From JAPWJZ01 sp966211335 (GTDB taxonomy: Bacteria; Pseudomonadota; Alphaproteobacteria; Micavibrionales; UBA2020), in the NCBI GenBank assembly GCA_966211335.1, contig CBIHNF010000001.1, positions 1,116,001 to 1,180,000 on the forward strand: a DNA stretch of 64,000 bases. The letters run 5' to 3'. The translations under genes and the position numbers were made by a program. Below the pieces are notes generated by a model that saw nothing but the letters and a program-made list of their open reading frames with translations, was not told where the DNA came from and did not search any database. Numbering within the stretch: position 1 is the first letter of the stretch; each line of letters opens with the position of its first letter. Positions 17,899-26,494 of this stretch are shown piece by piece.

Positions 17899-18732
17899 AT
17901 GCTTTTGCTTTGTGCCTATTACTGTATTCCGGCGTTTAAATTCCTGTATTTCGCCGCAGGCCCGCTGATTTTCCTGTGCGCCATGTTCGCGCTGAAGCGC
18001 GGCACGCGCAACCAGCGCCGCGGCCTGCGCCTTGCCGCTTTCATCATGATGTTCTTCGGCAGCCTGAAGTTTTTCATCATCGACGTGCCGATGATCAAGG
18101 TCGATATCCGCGAATACGCCTGCGGGCTGTATAAGATGCCCTTCCTCGACTGCGGGCTTGATACCTCGCAGTCACTGAAGATCATCCAGTTCGCCTCGCT
18201 CATTGCCTTCGCAATCGTCAGCGTCATCCTTATGCACTATTACAAAGTCTGCATGCCGGACAGCAAGCCGAAGGATACGACGCCGCAACAGGTGCATCTG
18301 CGCTTCTACGCCAACCTTGCCTTCAACTCTATTTTATTCCTCGTCGCGTGGCAGCTTGCGCCCTGGGTGGGTTATCTCACGGTCGGCTGCATCCCGAAAA
18401 TTTTTGAAAGCCTGAAGTGGCAGGAAATTGCCATTGCCAACCTCGTGCTGCTTGTCATCGGCTTCTGGAAGCTGGAGAGCTGCGTCTGGCAATATAAAGT
18501 CTCGGAAAAAGAGCGCATGAAGCACATGCAGAGCAACTGGACGCCGAAGGACACGCTCTGGACCTCCGTCTTCATGTATATCCTGACGATGGGCCTCGGC
18601 TATGCCTCGCATGACATCATGACGCGCAGTCATACGGTTGGCTACAGCTGCACCAAGGGCGAGGCGCGCCGAAGCAACGAGGAAAACAACACCATCGATA
18701 CCGGCAACTACCAGATCCAGCAGTACCAGTAG
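17899..18732 (+). CDS. Unrecognised multi-pass membrane protein
   Basis: 277 residues from the ATG at 17899; a TTG at 17878 is possible but unsupported. About five hydrophobic segments are seen (near residues 4-30, 45-66, 98-118, 143-165 and 178-200), with a further one near 222-240. Several cysteines fall in loops (EYACGLYK, FLDCGLD, GYSCTKG). The C-terminus is polar and Asn/Gln-rich. No family comes to mind. It is monocistronic and ends seven bases from the end of hemB. Confidence 0.55.
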   Translation: MLLLCAYYCIPAFKFLYFAAGPLIFLCAMFALKRGTRNQRRGLRLAAFIMMFFGSLKFFIIDVPMIKVDIREYACGLYKMPFLDCGLDTSQSLKIIQFASLIAFAIVSVILMHYYKVCMPDSKPKDTTPQQVHLRFYANLAFNSILFLVAWQLAPWVGYLTVGCIPKIFESLKWQEIAIANLVLLVIGFWKLESCVWQYKVSEKERMKHMQSNWTPKDTLWTSVFMYILTMGLGYASHDIMTRSHTVGYSCTKGEARRSNEENNTIDTGNYQIQQYQ

Positions 18733-18738
18733 CCGTTA

Positions 18739-19779
18739 TTATTTCTTCAACAGGTTCGCGATATCGCAGGCGGCATAGGTCAATACGCCGTCGCAGCCCG
18801 CACGCTTGAACGACAGCATCATTTCCATGACCGCCTTGTCGTAGTCGAGCCAGCCGTTCTGCGCCGCCGCCCGCAGCATGGCATATTCTCCGCTGACGTT
18901 ATAGGCGAAGGTCGGCATGCGGAATTCATCTTTTACGCGGCGAATGACGTCAAGATAAGGTAGGCCCGGCTTCACCATGACCATATCGGCGCCTTCTTCA
19001 ATATCAAGCGCCACTTCGTGAATGGCTTCGTCGGTATTGGCAGGATCCATCTGGTAGGTTTTCTTGTCGCCTTTGAGATAGCCGCCGGAATTCACCGCAT
19101 CGCGGAAGGGGCCGTAGAAGGCGGAGGCATATTTTGCGGCATAGGCCATGATGCCGGTGTTGATGAAGCCCGCATCATCCAGCGCATCGCGGATCGCGCC
19201 GATGCGTCCGTCCATCATGTCGGAGGGCGCGACAATATCAACGCCCGCTTCCGCCTGCACCAGCGCCTGCTGGCACAGCACTTCCACCGTCGCATCGTTC
19301 ATGACATAGCCATTCGCATCCACAAGCCCGTCATGGCCGTGGCTGGTGTAGGGATCAAGCGCGACGTCGCATATAATACCGATATGCGGCACGGCGTCTT
19401 TGATGGCGCGGATGGTGCGGCAGATGAGGTTGTTCTTTTCCCAAGCCTCGCGGCCGTCGACGGATTTTTTATCCGCCGCGACAACGGGGAAGAGGGCGAT
19501 GGCCGGCACGCCAAGCGCCGCCGCTTTTTCAACTTCCTTCAGTAGCAGATCGAGCGACCAGCGCGAAACGCCCGGCATTGATTTAATGTCATCCTGGATT
19601 TTATTTCCTTCCAGCACAAAGACCGGCCAGATGAGGTCATTCACGCTGACTGCGTTTTCCGCGACGAGGCGGCGCGTCCAGTCATTGGCTCGGTTGCGGC
19701 GCATGCGCGTACGGGACGGGCGGGCCTTGGCATCGGCGGGGACATCATGCCGGGCGAGGAGGGCGGATACTTTTTTCAT
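18739..19779 (-). CDS. hemB: Delta-aminolevulinic acid dehydratase (porphobilinogen synthase)
   Basis: 346 residues from the ATG at 19779, preceded by AAGGA. The two active-site lysines are in GIMAYAAKYASAFYGPFRDA and MVMVKPGLPYLDVI. The metal loop reads DVALDPYTSHGHDG: aspartates replace the cysteines of zinc enzymes, so it belongs to the magnesium-type group common in alphaproteobacteria. The N-terminal RPSRTRMRRNRANDWTRRLV is the usual arm. It condenses two 5-aminolevulinates to porphobilinogen for haem and related tetrapyrroles. No other haem gene is adjacent. Confidence 0.97.
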   Translation of the reverse strand: MKKVSALLARHDVPADAKARPSRTRMRRNRANDWTRRLVAENAVSVNDLIWPVFVLEGNKIQDDIKSMPGVSRWSLDLLLKEVEKAAALGVPAIALFPVVAADKKSVDGREAWEKNNLICRTIRAIKDAVPHIGIICDVALDPYTSHGHDGLVDANGYVMNDATVEVLCQQALVQAEAGVDIVAPSDMMDGRIGAIRDALDDAGFINTGIMAYAAKYASAFYGPFRDAVNSGGYLKGDKKTYQMDPANTDEAIHEVALDIEEGADMVMVKPGLPYLDVIRRVKDEFRMPTFAYNVSGEYAMLRAAAQNGWLDYDKAVMEMMLSFKRAGCDGVLTYAACDIANLLKK

Positions 19780-19860
19780 AATGCATAATCCTTTTGATAA
19801 GGGTTTATACACCATAATCCGGAAGCGCTGAAAGCAGATTTTGCCGCGGCTTGATGAAAG

Positions 19861-20226
19861 CTAATCAGGGCTTTTCAGCGCCAGCGCTTTGCGCTCCGCC
19901 AACATCTTTTTGGCGTGTTTATAGCCGATTTTGCCGGTTTTGATGCCGGCATCCAGCATCATGTCCTGGATAATGCCCGTGACGACGATCTGGCCGGTGA
20001 AAAACCCGCCAATCGCACCGACACCAAGGCCGAAGAGCGCGGCAAGCGACGCCCACCAGCCGTTAAAGCCGAAATGCGCCGCGCACCAATAGGCGCCAAT
20101 GCCGCCGGCGAAGAAGCCGACAACGGTGAGGGCCGCATACCAGATGACCGCCTGCACCGCCAGCTTCGCGCCCATGCGGGCGTAATCTGCAGCTTTCAGC
20201 TTGATTGTGGCGTGGTCGATTTTCAT
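19861..20226 (-). CDS. Small membrane protein, unrecognised
   Basis: 121 residues from the ATG at 20226; the much longer open frame upstream is antisense to the neighbouring gene and not real. Two or three glycine-rich hydrophobic segments are seen (AVIWYAALTVVGFFAGGIG near 27-45 and SLAALFGLGVGAIGGFFTGQ near 60-79). A basic amphipathic C-terminal helix (GYKHAKKMLAERKALALK) ends it. It is divergent from the hydrolase gene at 20305 with 78 bases between. I assign no function. Confidence 0.6.
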   Translation of the reverse strand: MKIDHATIKLKAADYARMGAKLAVQAVIWYAALTVVGFFAGGIGAYWCAAHFGFNGWWASLAALFGLGVGAIGGFFTGQIVVTGIIQDMMLDAGIKTGKIGYKHAKKMLAERKALALKSPD

Positions 20227-20304
20227 GGGTGCGATTTCCGCTTTCCGTTTGTTGGATATATTACTACACTTTGCGACCTGATTCATGAACATGGGTTTTA
20301 TTAG

Positions 20305-21390
20305 ATGTCCGACACCGCTGAAATCCTCTTTTCCGTCAAAGGCAAGATCGGCGTCATCACGCTGAACCGGCCGCAGGCGCTGAACGCGCTGACGCTCGAG
20401 ATGATCAAGGCGATGGATGCGCAGCTGATTGCCTGGGCGGATGATAAAAACATCGCGGCGGTCGTCATCATGGGCTCCGGCGAGCGCGCCTTCTGCTCCG
20501 GCGGCGATGTGAAGGCGGTGGCGCTGGAAGCCCGCGCGGTGAACGAGGGCAAGGCCGATGGCTCCCTCGCGCGCGAATTTTTCCGTGCGGAATACACGCT
20601 CAACCACCGCATCTTCACTTACCCCAAACCCTATATCGCGCTTGTGAATGGCATCTGCATGGGCGGCGGTAAGGGCGTTTCGGCGCATGGCTCCCACCGC
20701 GTTGTCACGGAAAACACGCTCTTCGCCATGCCAGAAACGAATATCGGTTTCTTCCCTGATGTGGGCGGCGGCTACTTCCTGCCGCGCTGCCCGGGCAAGA
20801 CGGGCGAATATCTCGCCCTCACCTCGAAGCGCATCAAGGCGATTGATACAATCTATATCGGCTTCGGCACGCACTTTGTGCCCGCCGCAAAAATTTCCGC
20901 GCTGCTCGAGGCTTTCGCGAAGATCGACTGGGACAACCGCGAGAAGCCCGGAGACCAGATCACCGAAGTCATCGACCACCATTGCACCGAGCCGCCCGGC
21001 GAGTCCGAGATAGCGCCGAACCGCGAGCGCATCGACCATTGCTTCGACCCCGCCACGGTCGAGGGCATTGTGGCCGAGCTGCAGAAAGACAAATCCGCCT
21101 TCGCGCAGGAAACGCTGGCCGCCCTTTACGCCATGTCGCCGACCAGCCTCAAAATCGCGCTGCACCAGATACGCCTTGGCGGTCAGCTGAGCTTTGCGGA
21201 AGTCATGACTATGGAATATCGCTTGAGCCAGCGCATCGTCAAAAACCACGATTTCTATGAAGGCATTAGAGCCGCGCTGATCGACAAGGACCGCCAGCCC
21301 AAGTGGAAACCCGCCCGCCTCTCGGAAGTGCCGATGCGCGAAATCGAGACCTATTTCTCGCCGCTGCCGGGGCACGAGCTGACATTTTAA
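20305..21390 (+). CDS. Enoyl-CoA hydratase/isomerase family, 3-hydroxyisobutyryl-CoA hydrolase-like
   Basis: 361 residues. The crotonase core is evident: ITLNRPQALNALTLEMIKAM, AFCSGGDVKAVALEAR and NGICMGGGKGVSAHGSHR (oxyanion-hole glycines). The long C-terminal region and the motif FAMPETNIGFFPDVGGGYFL with its Glu and Asp are typical of 3-hydroxyisobutyryl-CoA hydrolase (ECH_2 group), which releases 3-hydroxyisobutyrate in valine breakdown. Plain enoyl-CoA hydratases are about 100 residues shorter. No other valine genes are nearby. Confidence 0.88.
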   Translation: MSDTAEILFSVKGKIGVITLNRPQALNALTLEMIKAMDAQLIAWADDKNIAAVVIMGSGERAFCSGGDVKAVALEARAVNEGKADGSLAREFFRAEYTLNHRIFTYPKPYIALVNGICMGGGKGVSAHGSHRVVTENTLFAMPETNIGFFPDVGGGYFLPRCPGKTGEYLALTSKRIKAIDTIYIGFGTHFVPAAKISALLEAFAKIDWDNREKPGDQITEVIDHHCTEPPGESEIAPNRERIDHCFDPATVEGIVAELQKDKSAFAQETLAALYAMSPTSLKIALHQIRLGGQLSFAEVMTMEYRLSQRIVKNHDFYEGIRAALIDKDRQPKWKPARLSEVPMREIETYFSPLPGHELTF

Positions 21391-21457
21391 AACAGTATTG
21401 GCACAAGCTATTGATATGCCCTAGAATAGTTCTACCTGCTTTCTCAGGGAGAATGTT

Positions 21458-21925
21458 TTGACCTCGCCGTATTACGAATCCATCACGCTGATCGAACGCC
21501 TGCACCGCCAGTTTCTGGATGTGCTGAAGGTGGAGTTGGAACGCGCCAATATCCTCGACATTAACAACGTCCAGAGCATGATCCTCCACAACATCGGCAC
21601 GGATGAGCTGACGGTGGGTGAATTGACGGTGCGCGGCTATTACCTCGGCTCCAACGTCTCGTATAACGTCAAGAAAATGGTCGAAAACGGCTATCTGGTG
21701 CAGGAACGCTCCATCCACGACAAACGCTCTGTCCGCGTTAAACTGTCGGACAAGGGCCGCAAGCTGAACGAGGGCATCACGCGCCTTTATAAAAAACATG
21801 AAGAGCGCCTTGCCACCTCCGGCCTTGCCAATACGCGCATCGAAAGCATGAACCACGTGCTGCGCGATCTCGAGACCTTCTGGGCCGAGCAAATGGCGGC
21901 TGGCGGCCTCACGCTCGCGACTTAA
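21458..21925 (+). CDS. ldtR: LdtR-type MarR-family transcriptional regulator
   Basis: 155 residues from a TTG at 21458 with AGGGAGA about seven bases upstream; the ATG at 21454 is out of frame. The winged helix includes LTVGELTVRGYYLGSNVSYN as recognition helix region and KKMVENGYLVQERSIHDKRS as wing, with EITLIERLHRQF-like opening (SITLIERLHRQFLDVLKVEL). This is very close to the alphaproteobacterial LdtR group, which controls L,D-transpeptidase and stress-tolerance genes in Liberibacter and Sinorhizobium. No transpeptidase gene lies in the window, so its target must be elsewhere. Confidence 0.78.
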   Translation: MTSPYYESITLIERLHRQFLDVLKVELERANILDINNVQSMILHNIGTDELTVGELTVRGYYLGSNVSYNVKKMVENGYLVQERSIHDKRSVRVKLSDKGRKLNEGITRLYKKHEERLATSGLANTRIESMNHVLRDLETFWAEQMAAGGLTLAT

Positions 21926-21952
21926 ATCCTGAAACCTTAAAAAAGGCAACGA

Positions 21953-22723
21953 ATGAAGATTAAGCGGTCTTCGATTGGAAAAGTGCTGCTTGTTTTAATT
22001 GCGCTGGTCGTTGCAGGGGGCGGTGTTTATTTTCATTATAGAAATGACGTTTGCTACGGTTCTAATCTCTATTACTCGCCGAAAGTGTTGGAAGACATGG
22101 GGGGGATAAAAGTCATTCCTCCGACCATTCGCACAGTATTTGGGGAGGATTGGGATTTCTTTAATCGATTAGGATTAAAGATAGAAGCAATGGTTCTTCT
22201 TGATTGCTACAAAATCGAAAATCTTACGCATTTGAAGTTCGATTTTCCGACGTCATCCAGTTCGGGCTTAAAGCAGACAAATGAATATTTCGATTTAAAA
22301 AATCCCTATCGAATGGAGCTCTACGAAGGGAAATACCTCGTAAATGCAGAAAATAGAAAGAAGCTCCTTACCGAAGATTCAAAGATAATATTCCTGTGGC
22401 GTCGCGATACGTCGCCCATAAAAAAATGGCCGAGCGGCTGGCCGTATCCGGAGGGCAGTACGCTTGATACTTTGTATGCCGTCATCACAAATCTAAAGCC
22501 CGGGGTTTGTGAGAGTTCGATCTCTGCAGATGTCGAAAAAGTACACATCAAGGGACCTCTTAATTTGACCCCGAGCGGAAACGGGAAAATTATACGCGAA
22601 GAAGCCAGCTACCCGATCTACGCAGAGTTTTGTGTTTACAGTCAGGCAGAAAACGCTTGGTTTTATTTCAACCATATTGTTGCCAAAGCTAAAAAACCAG
22701 GACATGCAAACTGGGAATTTTAG
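21953..22723 (+). CDS. Unrecognised single-pass membrane or exported protein, AT-rich gene
   Basis: 256 residues. A basic N-terminus and one hydrophobic stretch (SIGKVLLVLIALVVAGGGVYF, about residues 7-27) suggest a membrane anchor or an uncleaved signal. The rest is a polar, beta-rich domain with four cysteines (CYGSN, DCYK, GVCES, FCVYS) that could form two disulphides outside the cytoplasm. Base use is unlike the neighbours: 37% G+C in the sample 22141-22200 against 68% at 20341-20400, with many A/T-ending codons. This suggests horizontal acquisition. The fold of the N-terminus recalls pseudopilins, but the prepilin cleavage motif is lacking. Confidence 0.6.
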   Translation: MKIKRSSIGKVLLVLIALVVAGGGVYFHYRNDVCYGSNLYYSPKVLEDMGGIKVIPPTIRTVFGEDWDFFNRLGLKIEAMVLLDCYKIENLTHLKFDFPTSSSSGLKQTNEYFDLKNPYRMELYEGKYLVNAENRKKLLTEDSKIIFLWRRDTSPIKKWPSGWPYPEGSTLDTLYAVITNLKPGVCESSISADVEKVHIKGPLNLTPSGNGKIIREEASYPIYAEFCVYSQAENAWFYFNHIVAKAKKPGHANWEF

Positions 22724-22922
22724 GCTTCGGCAGCGCGAAACCCGGATTTTTTCTGAGAATCGTTATCAACAGTAACGCCGGCATGTGACAAGAGTGTTAT
22801 GTCATTGCTTATAATGTTACCGAGAAACTGATTTTAGTGCATTTACGTTTCATCTGACGGGTGCTAAGTTTTTCCCTATCAAAATTTAATGACTTCAAAA
22901 TTCCGTTACGGGGAGAAGCGCA

Positions 22923-23615
22923 ATGGCATACAGCTATGGCAAGAAGAAGAGTTTTGGCGACAAAGCGAAAGGCGCGCTGCGCCGCGTGTTCATGATCGCC
23001 GCCATCGGTGGCGCGGCCATCGGCGGTCCTGCCTATTACAACTACGGCACGATCCACGAACAGGAAGTCAAAATCAAGGACGTCAAAAACGACTGGGTCG
23101 AATGGGATTCGAAAGCCGGCGAAGCGATTTACGATCATAAAATCGTGACCGACAAGGGCATGGTTCTCCGCAACGAAAATTCCAAGCTGCACCTGAAGTT
23201 CAATTCCGCCGATATGCAGGACAACTTCGAAGCCGGCAAAACCTACCGCATCAAATACTACGGCGCCCGCATCGACATTCCCTTCCTGCACACCTTCCCC
23301 AACGTGCTGACCGCGACGGAAGTGACGCCGGAAGAAATCGCCGAACGCGCCAAGGCCGCCGCCGCGGCGAAAGCCGCGCAAGCGAAAGCCGCCGGCCAGC
23401 AGCAACAGCAGAATGGCCAGCAGCAGGCGACCGCGCCGCAGCCCGGCGTTGTCACGCCCGCGCCGCAGGCGGCGCTCAGCGGCACCATGATCACCTTTGA
23501 AACCGTCTCCGGCGGCCAGAAGATCGAAATCACCGCGCCCATCGAAGCCGCCAGCAAAATCACCATCAACAAAGTGACCCCGCTGGTCCCGACAGCACCG
23601 AAGCCGGGCTCGTAA
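22923..23615 (+). CDS. Membrane-anchored protein with DUF1523-like domain
   Basis: 230 residues, ATG preceded by GGGGAGAAG. A basic N-terminus and one membrane helix (about residues 23-42) precede a periplasmic domain. VLRNENSKLHLKFNSADMQD and IKYYGARIDIPFLHTFPNVL recall DUF1523 proteins (NED ... FKFNSADLQ ... YYGWRI ... FPN). The similarity is from memory and partial. The middle (about residues 140-165) is a low-complexity Ala/Lys then Gln run, followed by a Pro/Thr linker and a short C-terminal segment. An intrinsic terminator follows 20 bases after the stop. Function unknown. Confidence 0.6.
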   Translation: MAYSYGKKKSFGDKAKGALRRVFMIAAIGGAAIGGPAYYNYGTIHEQEVKIKDVKNDWVEWDSKAGEAIYDHKIVTDKGMVLRNENSKLHLKFNSADMQDNFEAGKTYRIKYYGARIDIPFLHTFPNVLTATEVTPEEIAERAKAAAAAKAAQAKAAGQQQQQNGQQQATAPQPGVVTPAPQAALSGTMITFETVSGGQKIEITAPIEAASKITINKVTPLVPTAPKPGS

Positions 23616-23634
23616 TTCTTCAATTACTGCTATT

Positions 23635-23668
23635 AAAAAAGCCGCCCCTGAATAGGGCGGCTTTTTTT
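23635..23668 (+). terminator. Rho-independent terminator
   Basis: Stem GCCGCCC (23641-23647) with GGGCGGC (23655-23661), 7-base loop, flanked by six As on the left and seven Ts on the right. The symmetrical A and T tracts would let it work in both directions. Confidence 0.88.
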
Positions 23669-23688
23669 ATGTCGCTCTAGAAAATAGC

Positions 23689-23717
23689 TTGACATAATAT
23701 TTAGATTTGTTAGAGTG
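23689..23717 (+). promoter_or_regulatory. Sigma-70-type promoter
   Basis: TTGACA (23689-23694) is a perfect -35 box. The -10 candidate TAGAGT (23712-23717) matches four of six positions at the ideal 17-base spacing. It starts 20 bases after the terminator, where a new transcription unit is expected. Transcription would begin near 23724, leaving about 250 bases before the next start codon. Confidence 0.6.
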
Positions 23718-23723
23718 GTTCCC

Positions 23724-23832
23724 AAGCAATGCACTCCTACGGATCGCCGATTTCCGCTTGTTTCGCGGCCTCCGGTATAACGTGCAACCTGCAAAAACAG
23801 CCACGAATAGATTTTGTTCATGGCTGTTTTGC
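23724..23832 (+). ncRNA. Candidate small RNA or structured 5' leader
   Basis: From the predicted start near 23724 the transcript reaches a hairpin formed by AAAACAGCCA (23794-23803) and TGGCTGTTTT (23821-23830) around a 17-base loop. A bulged outer GC pair is possible. If polymerase stops there, a product of about 105 nucleotides results; if not, the hairpin lies in the leader of the gene at 23974. The U-run is inside the stem, so termination would be weak. Purely a structural inference. Confidence 0.25.
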
Positions 23833-23973
23833 ATCTGCCCACCTTCCTTCCCTACAGGCAATGCGCTGTCCTTGAACGACGTTTTCGTGAAACGCGTTGA
23901 GGGCTTTTGCGCATGCGGGTTTATTCCCCTCGCGCACGCCCTTTTAAAATTGTGCATTCGAGTGAGGAAAAAA

Positions 23974-24396
23974 ATGAAGCCAGCCGCCAGAAAACCGCAG
24001 GAATACCAGCAGCTCCACGTCTTTTTTAACGATGTATCGCGCAAAACCCGCGCCGAAAAAATGGCCGATGCCATGGGTCTCGAAGCGCATTGCTACTTCA
24101 CCTTTGTAGATTTCCTCGCGCCCACCAAAATCCTGCCGGAGGTGAACGAATGGATGCATCGCAACCTGCCGCCGGGGGAGAAGGGCAGCCCCGCACTGAT
24201 CGATTTCCTGCGGGAAAAAGGCGCCCTGCTGCATTCGGAATCCGGCCCTGCCTACAGCGTGACGTCGCATCGCGTCCGGGCAGATAAGGAAAAAATCCTT
24301 CAGGAAGAATACTGGCTGAAGGGCCAGCGCGTCTCCGCCAGCGCTGTCGTCTCGCGTGTGAATCATCTCAACCCCGGAAATAAAATGACGTTCTAG
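23974..24396 (+). CDS. Unrecognised soluble protein
   Basis: 140 residues from the ATG at 23974, which has GAGGAA six bases upstream. There is no signal peptide or membrane segment. The composition is mixed alpha/beta, opening with a basic stretch (MKPAARKPQEYQQLHVFFND); a phrase LPPGEKGSPALIDFLREKGA lies in the middle and the C-terminus is basic. I recognise no family. It stands alone behind a strong promoter and a long leader, and the next gene (a sensor kinase) begins 78 bases later on the same strand. Confidence 0.55.
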   Translation: MKPAARKPQEYQQLHVFFNDVSRKTRAEKMADAMGLEAHCYFTFVDFLAPTKILPEVNEWMHRNLPPGEKGSPALIDFLREKGALLHSESGPAYSVTSHRVRADKEKILQEEYWLKGQRVSASAVVSRVNHLNPGNKMTF

Positions 24397-24474
24397 CCGC
24401 CACTTTTTTAAACGCAGGGGTTGAACAGGACCGCCTTTCTGCCGCATGATATCTCATCGGCAAAAAGGTATCAG

Positions 24475-26481
24475 ATGACGGATAAGCCTGACCATATCGC
24501 CGGCAATTTTTTAACAGCTGTGCTGGAAAATATCACGGACGGCATCATCGCCTGCGATGCCAGCGGCACGCTCACGCTTGTCAACGCGGCCGCCAAGACA
24601 ATGCTGGGGCTGCCGGGCTATATCCGCCCCAAGCATGCGCTGCCGGCGAGCGAATGGCCGAAACGCTTTGGCCTGTACAACACGTCGACCGGCGCGCTGC
24701 TGTCGCCGGAGGAAATTCCGCTGGTGCGCGCGCTGCGCGACGGCGTTATCCGCCATGCGCAAATCTCCATCGTCGCCGACGGCCGGACGCGCGAGGTGAT
24801 TGTCAACGGGCAGGCGCTGTTCGACAACGACGGCAATAAAATCGGCGCTGTCATCACGCTCACCAACATCAGCGACGTGAAGCAGAAAGAACGCGACCTT
24901 TCCCAATCGCGCTCCAATCTCCGCACCATTATCGACGCCGTTGCCGACCCCATTTTCGTGAAAGACCGCGAGCACCGCTGGGTGGAGGGCAACCGCGCCT
25001 TCTGGGACCTGCTCGGCGGGGAGGCGCAGGTCCTCGGCAAGACGGACTATGACCTGTTCCCGAAGGAACAGGCCGACGCCTTCTGGGCGGGGGACGAACG
25101 GGTTTTCGCCGGTGAGCGGTTCGAAGGCGAGGAAAAACTCCGCCAGCCCGACGGCACGGAGCTCACCATCGCCACCAAGAAAGTACAGATCGATTTTGGC
25201 GATGGCGTGCAGGGGCTCGTCGGCGTCATCCGTGATGTGACGGCGCAGCGACGAATGGAAGAAGAGCTGCGCATTCACCGTGACCACCTGCAGGAACTGG
25301 TGACGGAACAGACGCGCGACCTGCTGGATGCGAAGGTAAAGGCGGAAGCCGCCAACCTTGCGAAAACCGAATTCCTCGCCAATATCAGCCATGAAATCCG
25401 CACGCCGATGAACGCCATCATCGGTCTCTCCAACATCCTGTCCATGAGCGCGCCGCTGACCGAAAAGCAAAAGCAATATGTGGGCACGCTGCGCAGCAGC
25501 TCGGAAAGCCTGCTCGGCCTGCTGGACGACCTGCTGGATATTTCGCGCATTGAATCAGGCGCCTTCCAGCTCGACCCCGTCGCTTTCGAGCCCTTTGCCT
25601 TGGTCGCCGATATCGCGAAGCTTTTCGCGGGCAGGCTGATTTCAAAGCCCGTCTCGCTGATATTCCATGGCGACGGCATGGACGGCCGCGCCTATGTCGG
25701 GGATGCGGCGCGCATCCGCCAGGTGGTCTCCAACCTCTGCAGCAACGCGATCAAATTTACCGAAAAAGGGCAGGTCACTATCACCCTGTCGGCGAAAGCG
25801 TTGGACGCTGGTAACGACACGGTCGTCATCTCCATTGCCGATACCGGCATCGGCATTGCCAAAGACCAGCAGGAAAAGATTTTCGAAAAATTCGTGCAGG
25901 CGGATTCATCTGTCAGCCGCAGGTTCGGCGGCAGTGGCATCGGCTTGTCCATCGTGCGTACGCTCGTGGGGCGCATGGGCGGCAGCATCGGCATTGAATC
26001 TGAGCTTGGCAAAGGCTCCGTCTTTACGCTCGAAATACCGCTGCCGCGCAGCGCCTCCACAGGCCCAGTACAGATGATAGAGGCGGGGGAACAGCAAAAG
26101 CCCCGCGCGCACCAGCGCCTGCTGGTTGCGGAAGATTCCAGCCCCAACCTCCTGGTGCTCACGACGCTGCTCGACGAATGGGGCTATGACTATGACGTCG
26201 CCATCAACGGGGCGGAGGCGGTGGCCCATGCGCTGGAGAACGATTATTTCGCCATCCTCATGGATGTGCAGATGCCGGGGCTTGATGGCAAGGAAGCGAC
26301 GCGCCGCATCCGCGCTGCCGAAAAAGAAATGGGCAGCTCGCGCACCGCCATCATCGCCATGACCGCTCACGCCCTGCCGGAAGACCGCCGCCAGTGTCTT
26401 GAAGCCGGCATGGACAATTATTTAAGCAAGCCCTTCAACCCCGCCAGCCTGAAAGCGATACTGGCGGGACTTGCGCCCTAG
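24475..26481 (+). CDS. Hybrid sensor histidine kinase with two PAS domains and a receiver
   Basis: 668 residues from the ATG at 24475 (AAGG six bases upstream). No membrane segments, so cytoplasmic. Order: PAS 1 (about 8-135), PAS 2 (about 140-265), a coiled linker, HisKA with FLANISHEIRTPMNAII (His306), and HATPase with NLCSNAIKFTEKGQ, DTGIGIAK and FGGSGIGLSIV. A receiver (about 543-665) has Asp597 in ILMDVQMPGLDG and a conserved KPF loop. It should autophosphorylate on His306 and pass the phosphate to Asp597, then to an external histidine phosphotransfer protein. No phosphotransferase or output regulator adjoins it. The PAS ligand is unknown. Confidence 0.93.
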   Translation: MTDKPDHIAGNFLTAVLENITDGIIACDASGTLTLVNAAAKTMLGLPGYIRPKHALPASEWPKRFGLYNTSTGALLSPEEIPLVRALRDGVIRHAQISIVADGRTREVIVNGQALFDNDGNKIGAVITLTNISDVKQKERDLSQSRSNLRTIIDAVADPIFVKDREHRWVEGNRAFWDLLGGEAQVLGKTDYDLFPKEQADAFWAGDERVFAGERFEGEEKLRQPDGTELTIATKKVQIDFGDGVQGLVGVIRDVTAQRRMEEELRIHRDHLQELVTEQTRDLLDAKVKAEAANLAKTEFLANISHEIRTPMNAIIGLSNILSMSAPLTEKQKQYVGTLRSSSESLLGLLDDLLDISRIESGAFQLDPVAFEPFALVADIAKLFAGRLISKPVSLIFHGDGMDGRAYVGDAARIRQVVSNLCSNAIKFTEKGQVTITLSAKALDAGNDTVVISIADTGIGIAKDQQEKIFEKFVQADSSVSRRFGGSGIGLSIVRTLVGRMGGSIGIESELGKGSVFTLEIPLPRSASTGPVQMIEAGEQQKPRAHQRLLVAEDSSPNLLVLTTLLDEWGYDYDVAINGAEAVAHALENDYFAILMDVQMPGLDGKEATRRIRAAEKEMGSSRTAIIAMTAHALPEDRRQCLEAGMDNYLSKPFNPASLKAILAGLAP

Positions 26482-26494
26482 GTCGTGAGGCGAC

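Larger units (their letters stand above)
23616..23973 (+). other. 358-bp gene-free stretch: terminator, promoter, hairpin leader
   Basis: Contents in order: terminator 23635-23668, a consensus-like promoter 23689-23717, a 10-bp inverted repeat 23794-23830, and a Shine-Dalgarno AGGAA at about 23965 serving the ATG at 23974. A frame in phase with the next gene stays open back to 23707. Its translation is Cys/Phe-rich, lacks gene-like composition and has no ribosome-binding site, so I treat it as untranslated leader. Confidence 0.5.

Noticed and set aside
22785..22815. GTGACA ... TATAAT as the promoter of the DUF1523-like gene
   Set aside because: The -10 is perfect, but spacing is 19 bases and the -35 is weak; possible, not strong enough to list.
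23707..23973. In-frame N-terminal extension of the gene at 23974
   Set aside because: It begins inside the predicted promoter, has no ribosome-binding site and a Cys/Phe-rich composition unlike the rest; AGGAA sits correctly for the ATG at 23974.
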